Positions 10,004 to 20,130 are shown, counted from the first letter of the stretch. The stretch: 64,000 nt of DNA from Prorocentrum cordatum (GCA_963575745.1 CAUYUJ010014556.1:274001-338000), one strand, 5' to 3'. Notes: generated by a model from the sequence alone, not told the origin. Numbers and translations: made by a program.

Positions 10004-11295
10004 GGTACTCACAACTGCATATGGTTGGGTCCTACGCCAAGATAGTTTCCCAACCATCCTGTGGTGTCGGATCATCGTTTTGAGGAGACATTCCCCGCGT
10101 CCCTCCTCCTCCTCCTCTCCTCCTCCTCCCCCTCCCTCCTCCCCCTCCGCCCTCCTCCCTGCGTTTCACCCACCCAGTACAGCGTTTCGTGGCCCCATAG
10201 GGGGCTCCACCGAAGGTCCCAGTGGCACCGCCCGCATGCGTCCGCCACCACCCAGCACAGCCCTTGCTCCCTGCGTTTCGCCCACCCATTACAGCGCTTT
10301 GTGGCCCCATAAAAGGGGCTCCACCGAAGGTCCCAGTGACACCGCCCGCATGCGTCCGCCACCACCCGGCACAGCCCTTGCTCCCTGTGTTTCACCCACC
10401 CAGTACAGCGCTTCGTGGCCCCATAGGGAGCTCCACCGAAGGTCCCAGTGGCACCGCCCGCATGCGTCCGCCACCACCCAGCACAGCCCTTGCTCCCTGC
10501 GTTTCGCCCACCCAGTACAACGTTTCGTGGCCCCATAAAAAGGGGCTCCGCGGAAGGTCCCAGTGGCACTGCCCGCATACATCCACCACCACCCAGCACA
10601 GCCCTTGCTCCCTGCGTTTCACCCACCCAGTACAACGTTTCGTGGCGCCATAGGGGGCTCCACCGAAGGTCCCAGTGGCACCGCCCGCATGCGTCCGCCA
10701 CCACCCAGCACAGCCCTTGCTCCCTGCGTTTCGCCCACCCATTACAGCGCTTTGTGGCCCCATAAAAGGGGCTCCACCGAAGGTCCCAGTGACACCGCCC
10801 GCATGCGTCCGTCACCACCCAGCACAGCCTGTACAACGTTTCGTGGCCCCAAAGGGAACTCCACCGAAGGCCCCAGTGACACCGCCCGCGTGCGTCCGCC
10901 ACCGCCCAGCACAGCCCTTGCTCCCTGCGTTTCGCCCATCCAGTACAGCGCTTCGTGGCCCCATGGGGGGCTCCACCGAAGGTCCCAGTGACAACGCCCG
11001 CATGCGTCCGCCACCACCCAGCACAGCCCTTGCTCCATGCGTTTCGCCCACCCAGTACAACGTTTCGTGGCCCCATAAAAGGGGCTCCACCGAAGGTCGC
11101 AATGGCACCGCCCGCGTGCGTCGGCCACCTCCCAGCACAGCCTTTGCTCCCTGCGTTTCGCCCACCCAGTACAACGTTTCGTGGCCGCATAGGGCGTTCC
11201 ACCGAAGCCCATTGGCACCGCCCGCGTGCGTCCGCCACCACCCAGCTCAATTGTGGTATTCACAACTGCATATGGTTGGGTCCTTCGCCAGGCTA
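10004..11295 (+). repeat. Minisatellite block bounded by 41-bp direct repeats
   Basis: A 41-bp sequence with ACAACTGCATATGGTTGGGT is at 10,004-10,044 and again at 11,255-11,295 with about four differences. Between them lie the CCCAACCATCCTGTGGTGT leader, a CTC tract (10,100-10,150) and about ten units of a ~112-bp minisatellite. The bounding repeats suggest insertion or expansion of the block as a unit. Confidence 0.75.
10165..11250 (+). repeat. ~112-bp minisatellite, about 10 units
   Basis: GTGGCCCCAT or a close variant recurs near 10,189, 10,301, 10,415, 10,527, 10,642, 10,754, 10,843, 10,955, 11,067 and 11,181. Steps are mostly 112-115 bp, one is 89. The unit shares TTCGTGGCCCCATAGGG and CCACCGAAGG with the 90-bp minisatellite, so the two are sister arrays. 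Confidence 0.9.
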
Positions 11296-11478
11296 AGTAT
11301 GTGTGTGTGTGTGTGTTTTGGATACTCGATTTTGAAATCCTTCCGAAACCGAGAGTTTGTTTGAAGGATTTCGGCATGCGCGCGCGACGACGCGCGCGCG
11401 CACTTCGTCCCGTTTTTTTTGCAAGGGATTCTTGATCACTTATGATTTTGGATAAACGAGTGCGCGCGCATAAAAGTG
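11296..11478 (+). repeat. Partial T unit with TG repeat
   Basis: A short TG run (11,300-11,314) leads into ATTTTGAAATCCTTCCGAAA and GGCATGCGCGCGCGACGACG, matching the right half of the ~295-bp T unit. Confidence 0.75.
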
Positions 11479-11479
11479 T

Positions 11480-11993
11480 TTGCAAGGGAGCCGATGGTGG
11501 GTCGATACCGGCCTGGCTTGGATAGTATGAGTTCACAGGTCGGATGGACATTGGGTCATAATCAAATGTGTTTTGCAGCGGTTCCTGGTGAGTGGATAAG
11601 TCTGGGAGGGGGGGGAGGGTGTAGAAGCTATCTCTTTTTAGAAAGGAAAATTCATGCATCACCACATATGAAGTGGAAGCCATGTCATGCAATCCGTGTG
11701 GTGCAATCTGTGTGGTGCAACCGATGTTGTGCAGTCTGCAGCGGATCCCACGTGGGTAACCTCCGCGTGACACCTCGGCGGACCTGGCCAGCGCACGGGG
11801 CGCCTATGAGGCGCCCAGGGGCACCCACCAGGCGAAACCTCGGCGGACCGAACCAGCGCACGGGGCGCCCACGAGGCGACCCCCACGAGGCGCCCATCGG
11901 TGCCCACTAGGCGAACTCCCCGCCGGACCAAGCCAGCGCACGGGGTGCCTGCAAGGCGCCCACGGCTGCCCATTATGCGAAAGGACCAATTAT
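11480..11993 (+). repeat. Dispersed repeat F, GTGCAA words, and a 67-82 bp tandem repeat
   Basis: 11,480-11,650 is an F copy (TTTGCAAGGGAGCC, CTCTTTTTAGAAAGGA). 11,690-11,750 has GTGTGGTGCAATCTGTGTGG repeats. 11,770-11,960 holds three units with CAGCGCACGGGGCGCC at about 11,785, 11,852 and 11,934. No coding signal was seen. Confidence 0.7.
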
Positions 11994-12675
11994 CCCAGTG
12001 CGACCCTACCTAGGAGTTGGAGCCCCCAGGAAAGCAGCATTAGTAGTAACGGTAAAGCTAAGCTAAAACTAAGCTAAAGCTAAGCTGCAGCTAGCTAAGC
12101 TAAAGCTAAGCTAAAACTAAGCTAAAGCTAAGCTAAAGCTAAGTGAAAGCTAAGCTAAAGCTAAGCTACAGCTAAGCTAAAGCAAAGCTAAATCTAAGCT
12201 ACAGCCAAGCTAAAGCTAAGCTAACACTAAGCTAAAGCTAATCTAAAACTAAGCTAAAGCTAAAGCTACAGCTAAGCTACAGCTAAGCTACAGCTAAGCT
12301 AAAGCTGAGCTAAAGCTAAGCTAAAGCTAAGCTACAGCTACAGCTAAGCTACAGCTAAGCTGCAGCTAAGCTAAAGCTAAGCTAAAGCTAAGCTACAGCT
12401 AAGCTAAGCTAAGCTAAAGCTAAGCTAACACTAAGCTAACACTAAGCTAAGCTAAAGCTAAGCTACATCTAAGCTAAAACTAAGCTAAGCTAAAGCTAAA
12501 CTAACGCTAAACTAACACTAAGCTAAAGCTAAAAGTAAAACTAATGCTAAAGCTAGGGGGCGTGACTGGGGGAACCGCGGGGCGGATGCCGTGGGAACCG
12601 CCCGGGGCGCTTTCCACTGCCCGGCCCCTTTAAGCACATAGAGTAAGAACCCTTCTAGGCAGAGCCTAGGTAGGG
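11994..12675 (-). mobile_element. CTTAG-core element with short inverted ends, copy 2 (682 bp)
   Basis: Inverted relative to copies 1 and 3. On the plus strand it starts with CCCAGTGCGACCCTACCTAGG and ends with CTAGGCAGAGCCTAGGTAGGG. The core (about 12,055-12,555) is AAGCTAAAGCTAAGCTA satellite. The end module at 12,580-12,675 carries GGAACCGCCCGGGG and CACTGCCCGGCC, the reverse complement of the left module of the other copies. CCCTACCTAGG and CCTAGGTAGGG near the two ends form an 11-bp inverted repeat. Confidence 0.75.
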
Positions 12676-13159
12676 AAACGCGATTTTGTACAAGCAAGAA
12701 CAAGGTCCACGAAGTGCTAGCACTGCTTGGGAAAAGCTCTGCAATGTCTCACGACATGGGCTCGAGCCCAGGCTTGTACAATCCCCGGCACGACCTCAAC
12801 AAACCGTTCTGCGCCAAGCCTCTCTCGCTGTTCTCAGCTGGGACCGACCCCGGCCATCTCTGCCAAATTAGTTTGCCAAGCGTCATCCGCTCGGCACCAG
12901 AGCCCAACCCAGCCCAGCACAACCGTCTTCTGCCGAGCCCCCCTGCCCGAGCCTGCCGAGCCCCACACCAGCCCCCACGCTCAACGCGCTGTGATGTACC
13001 GCACCCCTTGGACCCGAGGCTTTCGCCAAACGGGCCTCTCCTGCGCTTCCCCCATATCGAACCCCCGACCAACGCCCCACGTAGTTCGGCCAGGCCGACA
13101 GCGGCGGGGGCGATCGCCTGTCCTCCGCGGTGAGGATATGAGGAAGCTGTGGATGAGGA
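12676..13159. other. Unassigned sequence
   Basis: Mixed DNA rich in CCGAGCC/CCAGCCC words around 12,890-12,990. Open frames on both strands show no family motif. Confidence 0.5.
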
Positions 13160-13178
13160 AGATGCGGATGATGATGAT

Positions 13179-13209
<31 letters not shown>

Positions 13210-13240
13210 ATGATCATTATGATGATGAGGTGGAGGAGGA
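13160..13240 (+). repeat. ATG/CTG microsatellite
   Basis: GATGATGATG with a short CTG stretch and a GATGATCATTATGATGATG interruption. Confidence 0.9.
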
Positions 13241-14199
13241 AAATGAGGATGGGAAGGAACACGCTCTGTGCGAACCCCATGCCTTCATCTGATCCGACTT
13301 CTTAGCCCCCACGATCTGCTCTCTGCCCTCCGCACCTTCTGCCTATACCCCTTCTTCTCTCCCTTTCCCGCCTCCGCCTCCAGCAAGGCGTGAGGGTGCA
13401 AACCCGACTCGTCTGGCTGATGCTCCGGAGGGGGGCTGTGCTCCAAGGAGGCCGCACCACCCCTCAACGATGTGGCGTGTTCCGAACCTGCAGGGTGAGC
13501 CCTTTCCATTTTCTTTGCGCTTCAGCTTTGGGCTCCGGCCTCAACTGTTGGTGCAGTGCGTAGCGCCTTCGGGCCAGCTCACCCGAGTCGATTTTCCGCT
13601 CACACGGGTGCCTCCCCCCCCTCCTCCTCCCACTCCTCTTCCTCGAAGCCTCGAAGCTGCGGACTTGTCTGCTTATCCAGCTGGAGCCCTCGGTGGCCCT
13701 CCACCCAGCTATTGCTGGGGAGTGTGAACAGAACCAGGTGAGGAGATAAGCGAGGACGACAGAACGTCAGGACGACGGATGACCCTGATGCAGTACCTGC
13801 GAGAGGACGAAGGAGAGGCGTCTGTGTGCACCCATATGCGCCGGGGTCAGGACGGTGCCCGTGGGGATGTGGCCCGAGCGTGGGCCCCCCACCCTCTGTA
13901 GGGGGAGGAGTGGATCCACCTCGGCGCGCCTCTCCTGGAGTGAGGTCCAACGCCCTCCGCCTCCTCATCCTCCTGCTCATCCCCCTGCTCTCCCCTCCCC
14001 CCCCCCCTCCTGCTACCCCCCCCAGATCTCTCCCCCCCCGCGCGCGAGCGCACGAGCTCGGGGCTCGGAGACACGGGGAGGGCGACCTCGTCGCCGCACC
14101 AGCCCGAAGCTAGAATGCTTCGGCAGCGCAGGAACGAGGAGAACAAGTCACCCATGGAGGTCAGTCGAGAAGGGGCCAGGGAGGGGGAAGGCCTCCCTT
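13241..14199. other. Unassigned, pyrimidine-rich in places
   Basis: Contains short CT-rich tracts at 13,605-13,640 and 13,960-14,040. No recognisable domain in any frame. Confidence 0.45.
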
Positions 14200-14205
14200 T
14201 CCCCC

Positions 14206-14236
<31 letters not shown>

Positions 14237-14330
14237 CTCCCTTCCCCCTTCCTCCCCCTCCTCCCCCTCCTCCTCCTCCTCCTCCTCCTCCTCCTCCATC
14301 TCCGCCTCGTCGTCGTCCTTCTCCGCGGCT
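14200..14330 (+). repeat. CTC/TCC microsatellite
   Basis: CCTCCTCCTC repeats with occasional CTTCC, ending in a short CGTCGTCGTC patch. Confidence 0.9.
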
Positions 14331-15295
14331 CTGGGTCAGGGGCGGCCTGATCGGCCGGTGTCGAACGATCTGTATTGTATCAAGGTTGAACGGTCCTGGC
14401 GGTGCCAGAAGCCAGCGCGCAAAACGCCACGACACGGACCTCGGTCTCTTCTGCCTGCCTGCGCAGCAGTCGGCGGCACGGAGGGAGATAGACAGGAGGC
14501 ACATGGCACGCAGTGGTTGTGCTCACAGCGAACGGAGCCTCACTTGCACAAGGTCACAGTGCGTCGCCCATCGGTAAGGCGGCGCATCGCAGCGCTTGAC
14601 AGTATCCGCCTGCATACTTGGCCACGTGCTCTTCCCGAACAGTGTTTACATCCCTGGCTCTGTGGCAAACGAGGCCTGGCCACCCACCGCAGCCTCAGTA
14701 CAAAAGTGTGTGATTAGTGCGAGCGTTTTCATTCATAACTTGCCAAGGGGCCTTCGCCCCTGTGCGCCTGCGGAGGCACGTATAGAAGAGCATCATGGTC
14801 GGCTGATACAAAAACCATCGTCCACAGCCCTCGTCGGTTGCACGCTTAGTTGCAAACGCTGCCCGCGAAGAAGGGAGTGCCTGCACACGCGACTGCACCC
14901 TCCTGGGCCCGCGGACGCGGTACCCATGAGGCGCACGTGCCCTGATGCTTCCGATCGCTGCGAGGATGGTGGCTTCCTCAACAGCCAAATCAATCTGGCA
15001 GGGCATGGCATTCACAACCTCATCACAAACTCCACCGCTAACTGGCACACCCAGATCCCATTCCATGCCATGCCAACGTCGACAAAGGAGCTCGGCAACC
15101 CGCACAGCTTCAAGAGGCTGGCCTCCATGATGTTGGGCTCCGTGATGTTGGCCTCACCGAGGCGGGTCGCTGAGACACTGGTCGCCTCGATGTCAATAAT
15201 CTTCATGCTGGCTTCCGTTATTGACTTCCATGCTGCCGTTCATCCGCGTGTTGGCCTCTGTGAGGCTCGGCCCCCCATGAGGATAGACCCCATGA
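14331..15295. other. Unassigned sequence
   Basis: About 1 kb of non-repetitive DNA. Minus-strand frames between 14,700 and 15,200 are moderately amino-acid balanced (for example AVEEATILAAIGSIRA) but match no family I know, so no gene is called. Confidence 0.45.
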
Positions 15296-15540
15296 CAAGG
15301 TTTCGAAGGAGGAGGGAAAGGGTTGAGGGAGCGAAGGAGCGAGGGACGTGGGGAGGGAGGGAGGGAGCAGGGGACGTGGGGAGGAGGAGGAGGAGGAAAA
15401 GGAGCAGGGAGGAGCAAGGAGGAGGGAGGAGGGAGGAGCGAGGAGGAGGGAAAGGAGGAGGGAGAGGAGGAGGGAGGAGGAAAGGGAGGAGGAGGGGAAG
15501 GAGGGGGAGGGAGGGAGCGAGGGACGTGGGGAGGAGCAAA
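15296..15540 (+). repeat. GGA/GGGA purine tract
   Basis: GGGAGGGAGGGAGCAGGG and GGAGGAGGAGG repeats, almost all purine on the plus strand. Confidence 0.9.
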
Positions 15541-15639
15541 CAATACAAGGATGGGGCACCTCGCTGGAGCTTCTCGGGCACGCCGCCGGTACCGAGGGCG
15601 GCCGCATGCGCAGTCCTGTGCGCGGAGAACGGTGATGGT

Positions 15640-15757
15640 GACGACGATGACGATGACGACGACGACATCGTCATCGCCATCGTCATCGCCGTCATCGTCA
15701 TCGCCATCGTCATTGTCATCTTCGCAATCGTAATCGTCATCGTCATCATCACATAAT
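15640..15757. repeat. Self-complementary GATGAC/GTCATC microsatellite
   Basis: A GATGACGATGACGACGACGA run switches at about 15,664 to CATCGTCATCGCCATCGTCA, its approximate reverse complement, so single strands could form a stem of about 20 bp or more. Confidence 0.8.
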
Positions 15758-16231
15758 GAGGATTAAGGTGGTAGTGATGATTCTTCTGAGGAAGAGGAAG
15801 ATACGTCCGCGATGCTGCAACACACCCTCCCTTCCCAAGCCCCCTCCTGATGGGTTCCCGCAAGCGTTGCTTTTCACAGCGGGGGGGAGGGGGCTCTTGA
15901 TTGATGACTGCCCCATGGGCCCGCCTCTTTGGCAGGCGCTCTGGATTGGACAGGAACCGCCTTCCATCCTTGTAGCTGTAAAAGACTCCAGATCTGGGAA
16001 CATCGAGCTCAAGCAAACGTCGGGCGATAGCCTCACTCTGAAAACGGTAAGCTCCCCATCCGCGTCGCTATCACGCATGCGGGTCAATTTCGAAAACGAA
16101 TCATCAAACCAAAGACCACCGTTTACCGTAGCAGCCCTCAATCCGTGTGGCTGTTGCACATGTTGAATTTTTGGGTCGTCGAAGATGAGCAGGACAATAC
16201 CATCTGCAATCTGAAAAGGGCCGACCCCCAT
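15749..16231 (-). CDS. Coding-like frame, unknown product (possible exon)
   Basis: A 160-codon open frame reads from about 16,231 down to 15,749. Its first ~105 codons are well mixed (GIVLLIFDDPKIQHVQQPHG; LWFDDSFSKLTRMRDSDADG), unlike the low-complexity frames nearby. The last part becomes hydrophobic and runs into the self-complementary microsatellite. There is no family match, no clear splice site, and repeat F begins just beyond its 5' end. It may be an exon remnant, or chance. Confidence 0.25.
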   Translation of the reverse strand: MGVGPFQIADGIVLLIFDDPKIQHVQQPHGLRAATVNGGLWFDDSFSKLTRMRDSDADGELTVFRVRLSPDVCLSSMFPDLESFTATRMEGGSCPIQSACQRGGPMGQSSIKSPLPPAVKSNACGNPSGGGLGREGVLQHRGRIFLFLRRIITTTLILIM

Positions 16232-16284
16232 CTAGCCTGTGCAGTTGGATTCTTGAAACACCACTTTTGAAATAAACGAGTGTG

Positions 16285-16600
16285 CGCGCATGACACTTTT
16301 GGACAAGAATGGCGGGGGGGGGAATACGGGCCCGCAGGGGATGGTATGACTTCACGTTCAGAATGAGCGATGCGGCACAACCGCATGCAAACATAGTATC
16401 CCAAGGATAGTCGATAAGTCTGGGCTCGGGTGGTCGAGTTTCTCTTTTCAGATACGAGCCTCTCTGCGTGGTGCATGCTATTTGATGCAGCGTGCGCGTT
16501 GTAACCCCTGCGGTGCACTCGATGTCGTGCATGATTCGCGCTGCAAGCGATGTGGTGCAACTCTACGTCGTGGTGCAATCCATTGGGTGGAAGGTATGCC
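16285..16600 (+). repeat. Dispersed repeat F plus GTGCA words
   Basis: 16,285-16,475 matches F (GGGGATGGTATGACTTCACG, ATAAGTCTGGG, TCTCTTTTCAGATACGAGCC). 16,476-16,590 has degenerate GTGGTGCA repeats (GATGTGGTGCAACTCTACG), as after the F copy at 11,480. Confidence 0.7.
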
Positions 16601-16807
16601 TGTATCTTAATACGCGAGCCAACGCACGGGGGCCCCACGCGGCGCCAACAGGCAAGCACCGTGGACAAAAACACAGCAATGTCCGCCAACTACAAAACAA
16701 CACATGAAGAACCCCTTGGTGCAAGCATTCTTTGGGGACGACTGTAACGACGTCGGAGGCGAAACGCTCAGCCCGCCCTACGCCAGGCGGTGCAACGAGG
16801 AGGAGTG

Positions 16808-17420
16808 AATCCCACCAGCCCTCTGGGCGTAGGTGGTTTAGGGAATTTCCTCTTCCACCCCTCCTTCTTCCCCTTCGGGGAGGGGTTTACCCCTCCCCCT
16901 AACCTCCTCCCCTGGACCTGGACGGGGGGTTTCGCTGGTAGTTGGAGCGTCCAAAACGGCCTCGGCGAGGAAGCCAAACTCATCGGTTTTACTTGGGTTT
17001 TGGCCCCATTTTGGCCTCTTGGGGGGGCACGGTTAATTAACTCCACCCTCTTCTTTGATCGATCGCTTCCAAGATGGCCCCAAAGGGCGCCCAGGAGGCC
17101 CCAAGAGGCTTCCAAGAGGCCTCCAAGAGGCCCCAAGAGGCCGCCATGAGGTCCCAAGAAGCCCCAAGAGGCTCCCAGGATGGTTCCAAGAGGCCTCCAA
17201 GAGGCTCCAAGAGGCCGCCATGAAGCTCCAAGAGACCCCCAAGAGGCCCCAAGAGGCCTCCAACAGGCCCCCAAGAGCCCCCCAAGAGGATCCCAAGCGG
17301 CCTCAAGAGGCCCCCCCGAAGCACCCAAGACGCCCAAGAACCCCCATTGACCGCCAAGAGACCCCCAAGACGCCCGAAGAGGCTTCCAAAAGGCTTCCAA
17401 GAGGCATCCGAGCGGCATTC
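16808..17420 (+). repeat. Dispersed repeat R1, copy 2
   Basis: The left part (16,808-17,040) closely matches 798-1,030, including GTCCAAAACGGCCTCGGC. The right part is CCAAGAGG minisatellite, longer than in copy 1 and with no poly(T). Confidence 0.85.
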
Positions 17421-17584
17421 AACCATCCACCCAGCGTCATCATTCTCCTCATCCCTCCTTTGCTCGGTTCCTCGCCACCCCCTCATCTATCCATCTGGCC
17501 TCCTCTTCCGCCTCTTCCTTTGCACGGATCGGCTGTCCCTCTCGTTGCTCCCCCACTCTCTCGGCTGTCCCACTTCCCCCACTC

Positions 17585-17668
17585 CCCCACTTCCGGTTGT
17601 GGTGGTTGTGGTGGTGGTGGTGATGGTGGTGATGGCGGTGGTTATGGTGATGGTGATGGTGATGATAT

Positions 17669-17723
<55 letters not shown>

Positions 17724-17900
17724 CGGTGATGATCGGTGATGGTTGGTTGGTGATGAACGATTATGATTACGATGATGATGCTGCCGTTGCTGCTGCTGCT
17801 GGTGACGATTATGGTGGTGATGGTGATGGTGATGGTGATGGTGAGGATGATGCTGCTGCTGATGATGATGGGTGAGTGTGATGATGGCGTTCATGAGAAG
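17585..17900 (+). repeat. GGT/GAT microsatellite
   Basis: GTGGTGGTGG, then GATGGTGATGG, then about 20 uninterrupted GAT units near 17,660-17,722, then mixed GATGCTG/GGTGATG. Poly-Asp, poly-Met and poly-His frames follow from this. Confidence 0.95.
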
Positions 17901-18315
17901 GATAATGGTGTTGATGGTGGTGATGAGTCGGGGGAGGAAATCGACGAAGAAAAGATGAAGGCACAATCCTCGTGCCTTCAGGATCTGCTGTAGCAGGACC
18001 CGGTGTGCATGTGTGTGTGTGTGTGTGGCAGTTCCAGCTGTCTCGAAGAGTACGGAAGAAGGAGGGAGTCTCAGACACCATAAGCGCCGCTCCATGTCTG
18101 CGCAGAGCAGGCATGACGGGGAGGATCATTAATGATGCGAAACGGGGCCTTGCGATGAAGTGTGCTCCTGTGTCAGTGCGGCTGAGACGGTGGGTGACGC
18201 GCTTACGCTTATCACTCACGCCACCACCAGGATAAGCCCCCAGAGGTAAAAAGGCCCGGGAGAGAGCGCCGGCGTAACCGATGCCCTCCAGGGCCGCTCT
18301 CCCCGGCGGCCTCGA
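17901..18315. other. Unassigned sequence
   Basis: Non-repetitive apart from a short GT run at 18,009-18,028. No family match. Confidence 0.5.
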
Positions 18316-18600
18316 ATCCTCCTCCTCCTCCTCCTCCTCCTCCTCCTCCCTCCTCCTCTTTGGACGCTCGAAATGGGTACCGAAAAAATGGGCACAATGC
18401 CCAACAACAAATGTTGTCCCGAACGAACAGCGGCCGCTGTTGGGCAGGCGGTCTTCTGTCTCAAATGGACACAGGCCGCGGCGGCGCGGACAGCGAGTCC
18501 TGTTCAAAATGAACAGGGACTGCTGTTGGGTTTCGTACCCATTCTTTCCGTACCCATTTCGTTCGTGCCGATCCTCCTCCTCCTCCTCCTTCTCCATTCG
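18316..18600. mobile_element. Foldback/MITE-like element (18,369-18,561) inside a TCC microsatellite
   Basis: The left arm 18,369-18,395 (starts CGAAATGGGTACCGAAAAAA) and the right arm 18,535-18,561 (ends CCGTACCCATTTCG) are inverted repeats matching at 24 of 27 positions. The 139-bp interior is itself structured: AACAGCGGCCGCTGTT is a perfect 16-bp palindrome, CCTGTTC...GAACAGG is a 7-bp stem with a 5-nt loop, and CCCAACA near the left is mirrored by TGTTGGG near the right. TCC repeats flank both sides (18,322-18,358 and 18,572-18,590), as expected for insertion into a microsatellite. There is no open frame of note and the family is not recognised. Confidence 0.65.
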
Positions 18601-19150
18601 TTTTCCTTATAGATAATTTCCTTTGTCGCACCCTGAGGTCGGTCGAAAAGACGGGCCGGACGTTTCGCCTGGGACTTCCTCAACTTTTACAACCCTGATG
18701 CTTAAACTTGATAACAGGTTCACACATGGAGTGCAGGTGGTTTTTTAAATGTGGTTCTCGCCGTAGCGCCGCGCACAGTCTGTGTGACACGTTGCAACAG
18801 TTGAACAGATTGAGGGCGGGTGTTTTGCACAAATGTGGCTCTCGCCTTAGCGCCGCGCGCATTCGTTTTAAACAAATGGGAAAACGTCTAACGGATTGAA
18901 GGCGGGTGGTTTTCAAAATGCGGCTCTCTCCTGAGCGCCTACATTAGTTTTATAAACACTTGCAATCGTTTCACGGATTGAGGGCGGCTCCTTTTCAAAA
19001 TGTGGCTCTCACCTTAGCGCCGCGCACATTCGTTGTAAACACATAGCAGAAGCTTCGCGGATTGAGGGCGGTTCCTTTTCAACATGTGGCTCTCGCCTTA
19101 GCGCCGTGCTCATTCGTTTTAAACATTTGCAAGAGCTTCATTGGTACTCA
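18601..19150 (+). repeat. TGTCGCACC module and ~84-bp tandem repeat, five units
   Basis: TTTCCTTATAGATAATTTCC and TTTGTCGCACC (18,600-18,635) precede units containing GTGGCTCTCGCCTTAGCGCC with anchors near 18,767, 18,853, 18,935, 19,019 and 19,103. The same unit type lies inverted at 27,185-27,765 and, more diverged, at 33,780-34,280. Confidence 0.85.
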
Positions 19151-19345
19151 CGGTCAAAATACCGGACGTGGTGTTCTGGAACGATTCATGATTTCAGGGC
19201 GCAGCAGTTACGTTGATTCGCGGTGTTGAAGTCCCAGGACTGGTGTTCTGGCACGATTCAGGATCGCCAAAACGTAACAATAAAGTTATCTCGCGGCGTT
19301 GAAGTCATGAGACTTGTGTTTTGTTACGCTTGAAGATGTTCACAC
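19151..19345 (+). repeat. ~72-bp tandem repeat, about 2.5 units
   Basis: TGGTGTTCTGGAACGATTCA near 19,170 recurs as TGGTGTTCTGGCACGATTCA near 19,240 and, decayed, as TTGTGTTTTGTTACGCTTGA near 19,314. Confidence 0.75.
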
Positions 19346-19539
19346 GGTTGTCCCCCAACGGAACAAATCCCTCAGTGGAAACAACCCCTTGTAGGGGCCT
19401 GTGGAGAGGGATCTTGGAGGGAATGTGCATCTCAGCATTGTTGACGAGTCTTTGGTTTGCACTGGTTCTCCTCCTCCTCCTCCTCCTGCCTCCTCATCCC
19501 CCCCTCCGATGACGACGTCCACGACGACGACGAATCCTC

Positions 19540-20130
19540 CCCGCGCGGCGCCAGGGCTGGAGCTCCTTGTGCGGGCCGCGCGTGGGGCGTCTCCGCGGCG
19601 CGGGCGCGCCCGGCGCTGTGGCTTCGCGGGCTGCGCCGGGCGGGGCCTGAGGCGGCGCCACCGTCCGCGGGGTCGCGGGCAGGGCGCCCGGCGCCGCTTG
19701 GGGCCCGCGCAGACGGGGGCGCCTGCGCCGGGGTGGCCACAGAGCAGGCAGGGCATACACGCGAGAGTGGCCCCAGGCAAGAGTCAGACGAGCGCGTTCC
19801 ACTACTCGCAAACTAGCTACTCGCAAGTGGCCTGGATCCGCCACAAGGGATCTACGATAAACTACATCAAAGCAGACATGTGCTTTTCGGAAGTTTGCGA
19901 GTAGGTACTTTGCGAGTAGTGGAACGCGCTCGGCGAAGAGTGGCCTCTGGTGTGCGGCTTCAGGGGGCCGCGGGCAGGCCGAATCCAAGCGCGCGGGCCA
20001 GTGCCGGGCGAGGCTGGCGGCGGGGCCGCTGTCCGCGGGGGCGCGGGCAGGGCTGCTGCGGCCGCTTGGGGCCCGCGCAGACGGGGGCGCCTGCGCCGGG
20101 CTGGCCGCAAAGCAGGTCGGCGACAACTCG
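19540..20130 (+). repeat. GC-rich direct duplication flanking a foldback element
   Basis: A GC-rich segment ending GGGGGCGCCTGCGCCGGG is present at about 19,600-19,760 and again at about 20,000-20,120. The shared stretch includes GGCCCGCGCAGACGGGGGCG. The two copies bracket the foldback element at 19,790-19,931. Confidence 0.75.
19790..19931. mobile_element. Foldback/MITE-like element with 37-bp inverted arms (142 bp)
   Basis: The left arm 19,790-19,826 (GAGCGCGTTCCACTACTCGC, then CTACTCGCAA) and the right arm 19,895-19,931 (TTGCGAGTAG ... AGTGGAACGCGCTC) are inverted repeats with about two mismatches. The 68-bp spacer contains TGGATCCGCCACAAGGG. It is much AT-richer than the ~80% GC DNA around it. 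No protein is encoded and no convincing target duplication is visible. Confidence 0.75.

Noticed and set aside
10072-11250. 392-residue minus-strand frame, Trp/Cys/Gly-rich
   Set aside because: It is the reverse translation of the ~112-bp minisatellite, with unit lengths varying between 89 and 115 bp.
13151-13240. CRISPR-like periodicity
   Set aside because: Plain ATG/CTG microsatellite with no spacer structure; no CRISPR array exists anywhere in the window.
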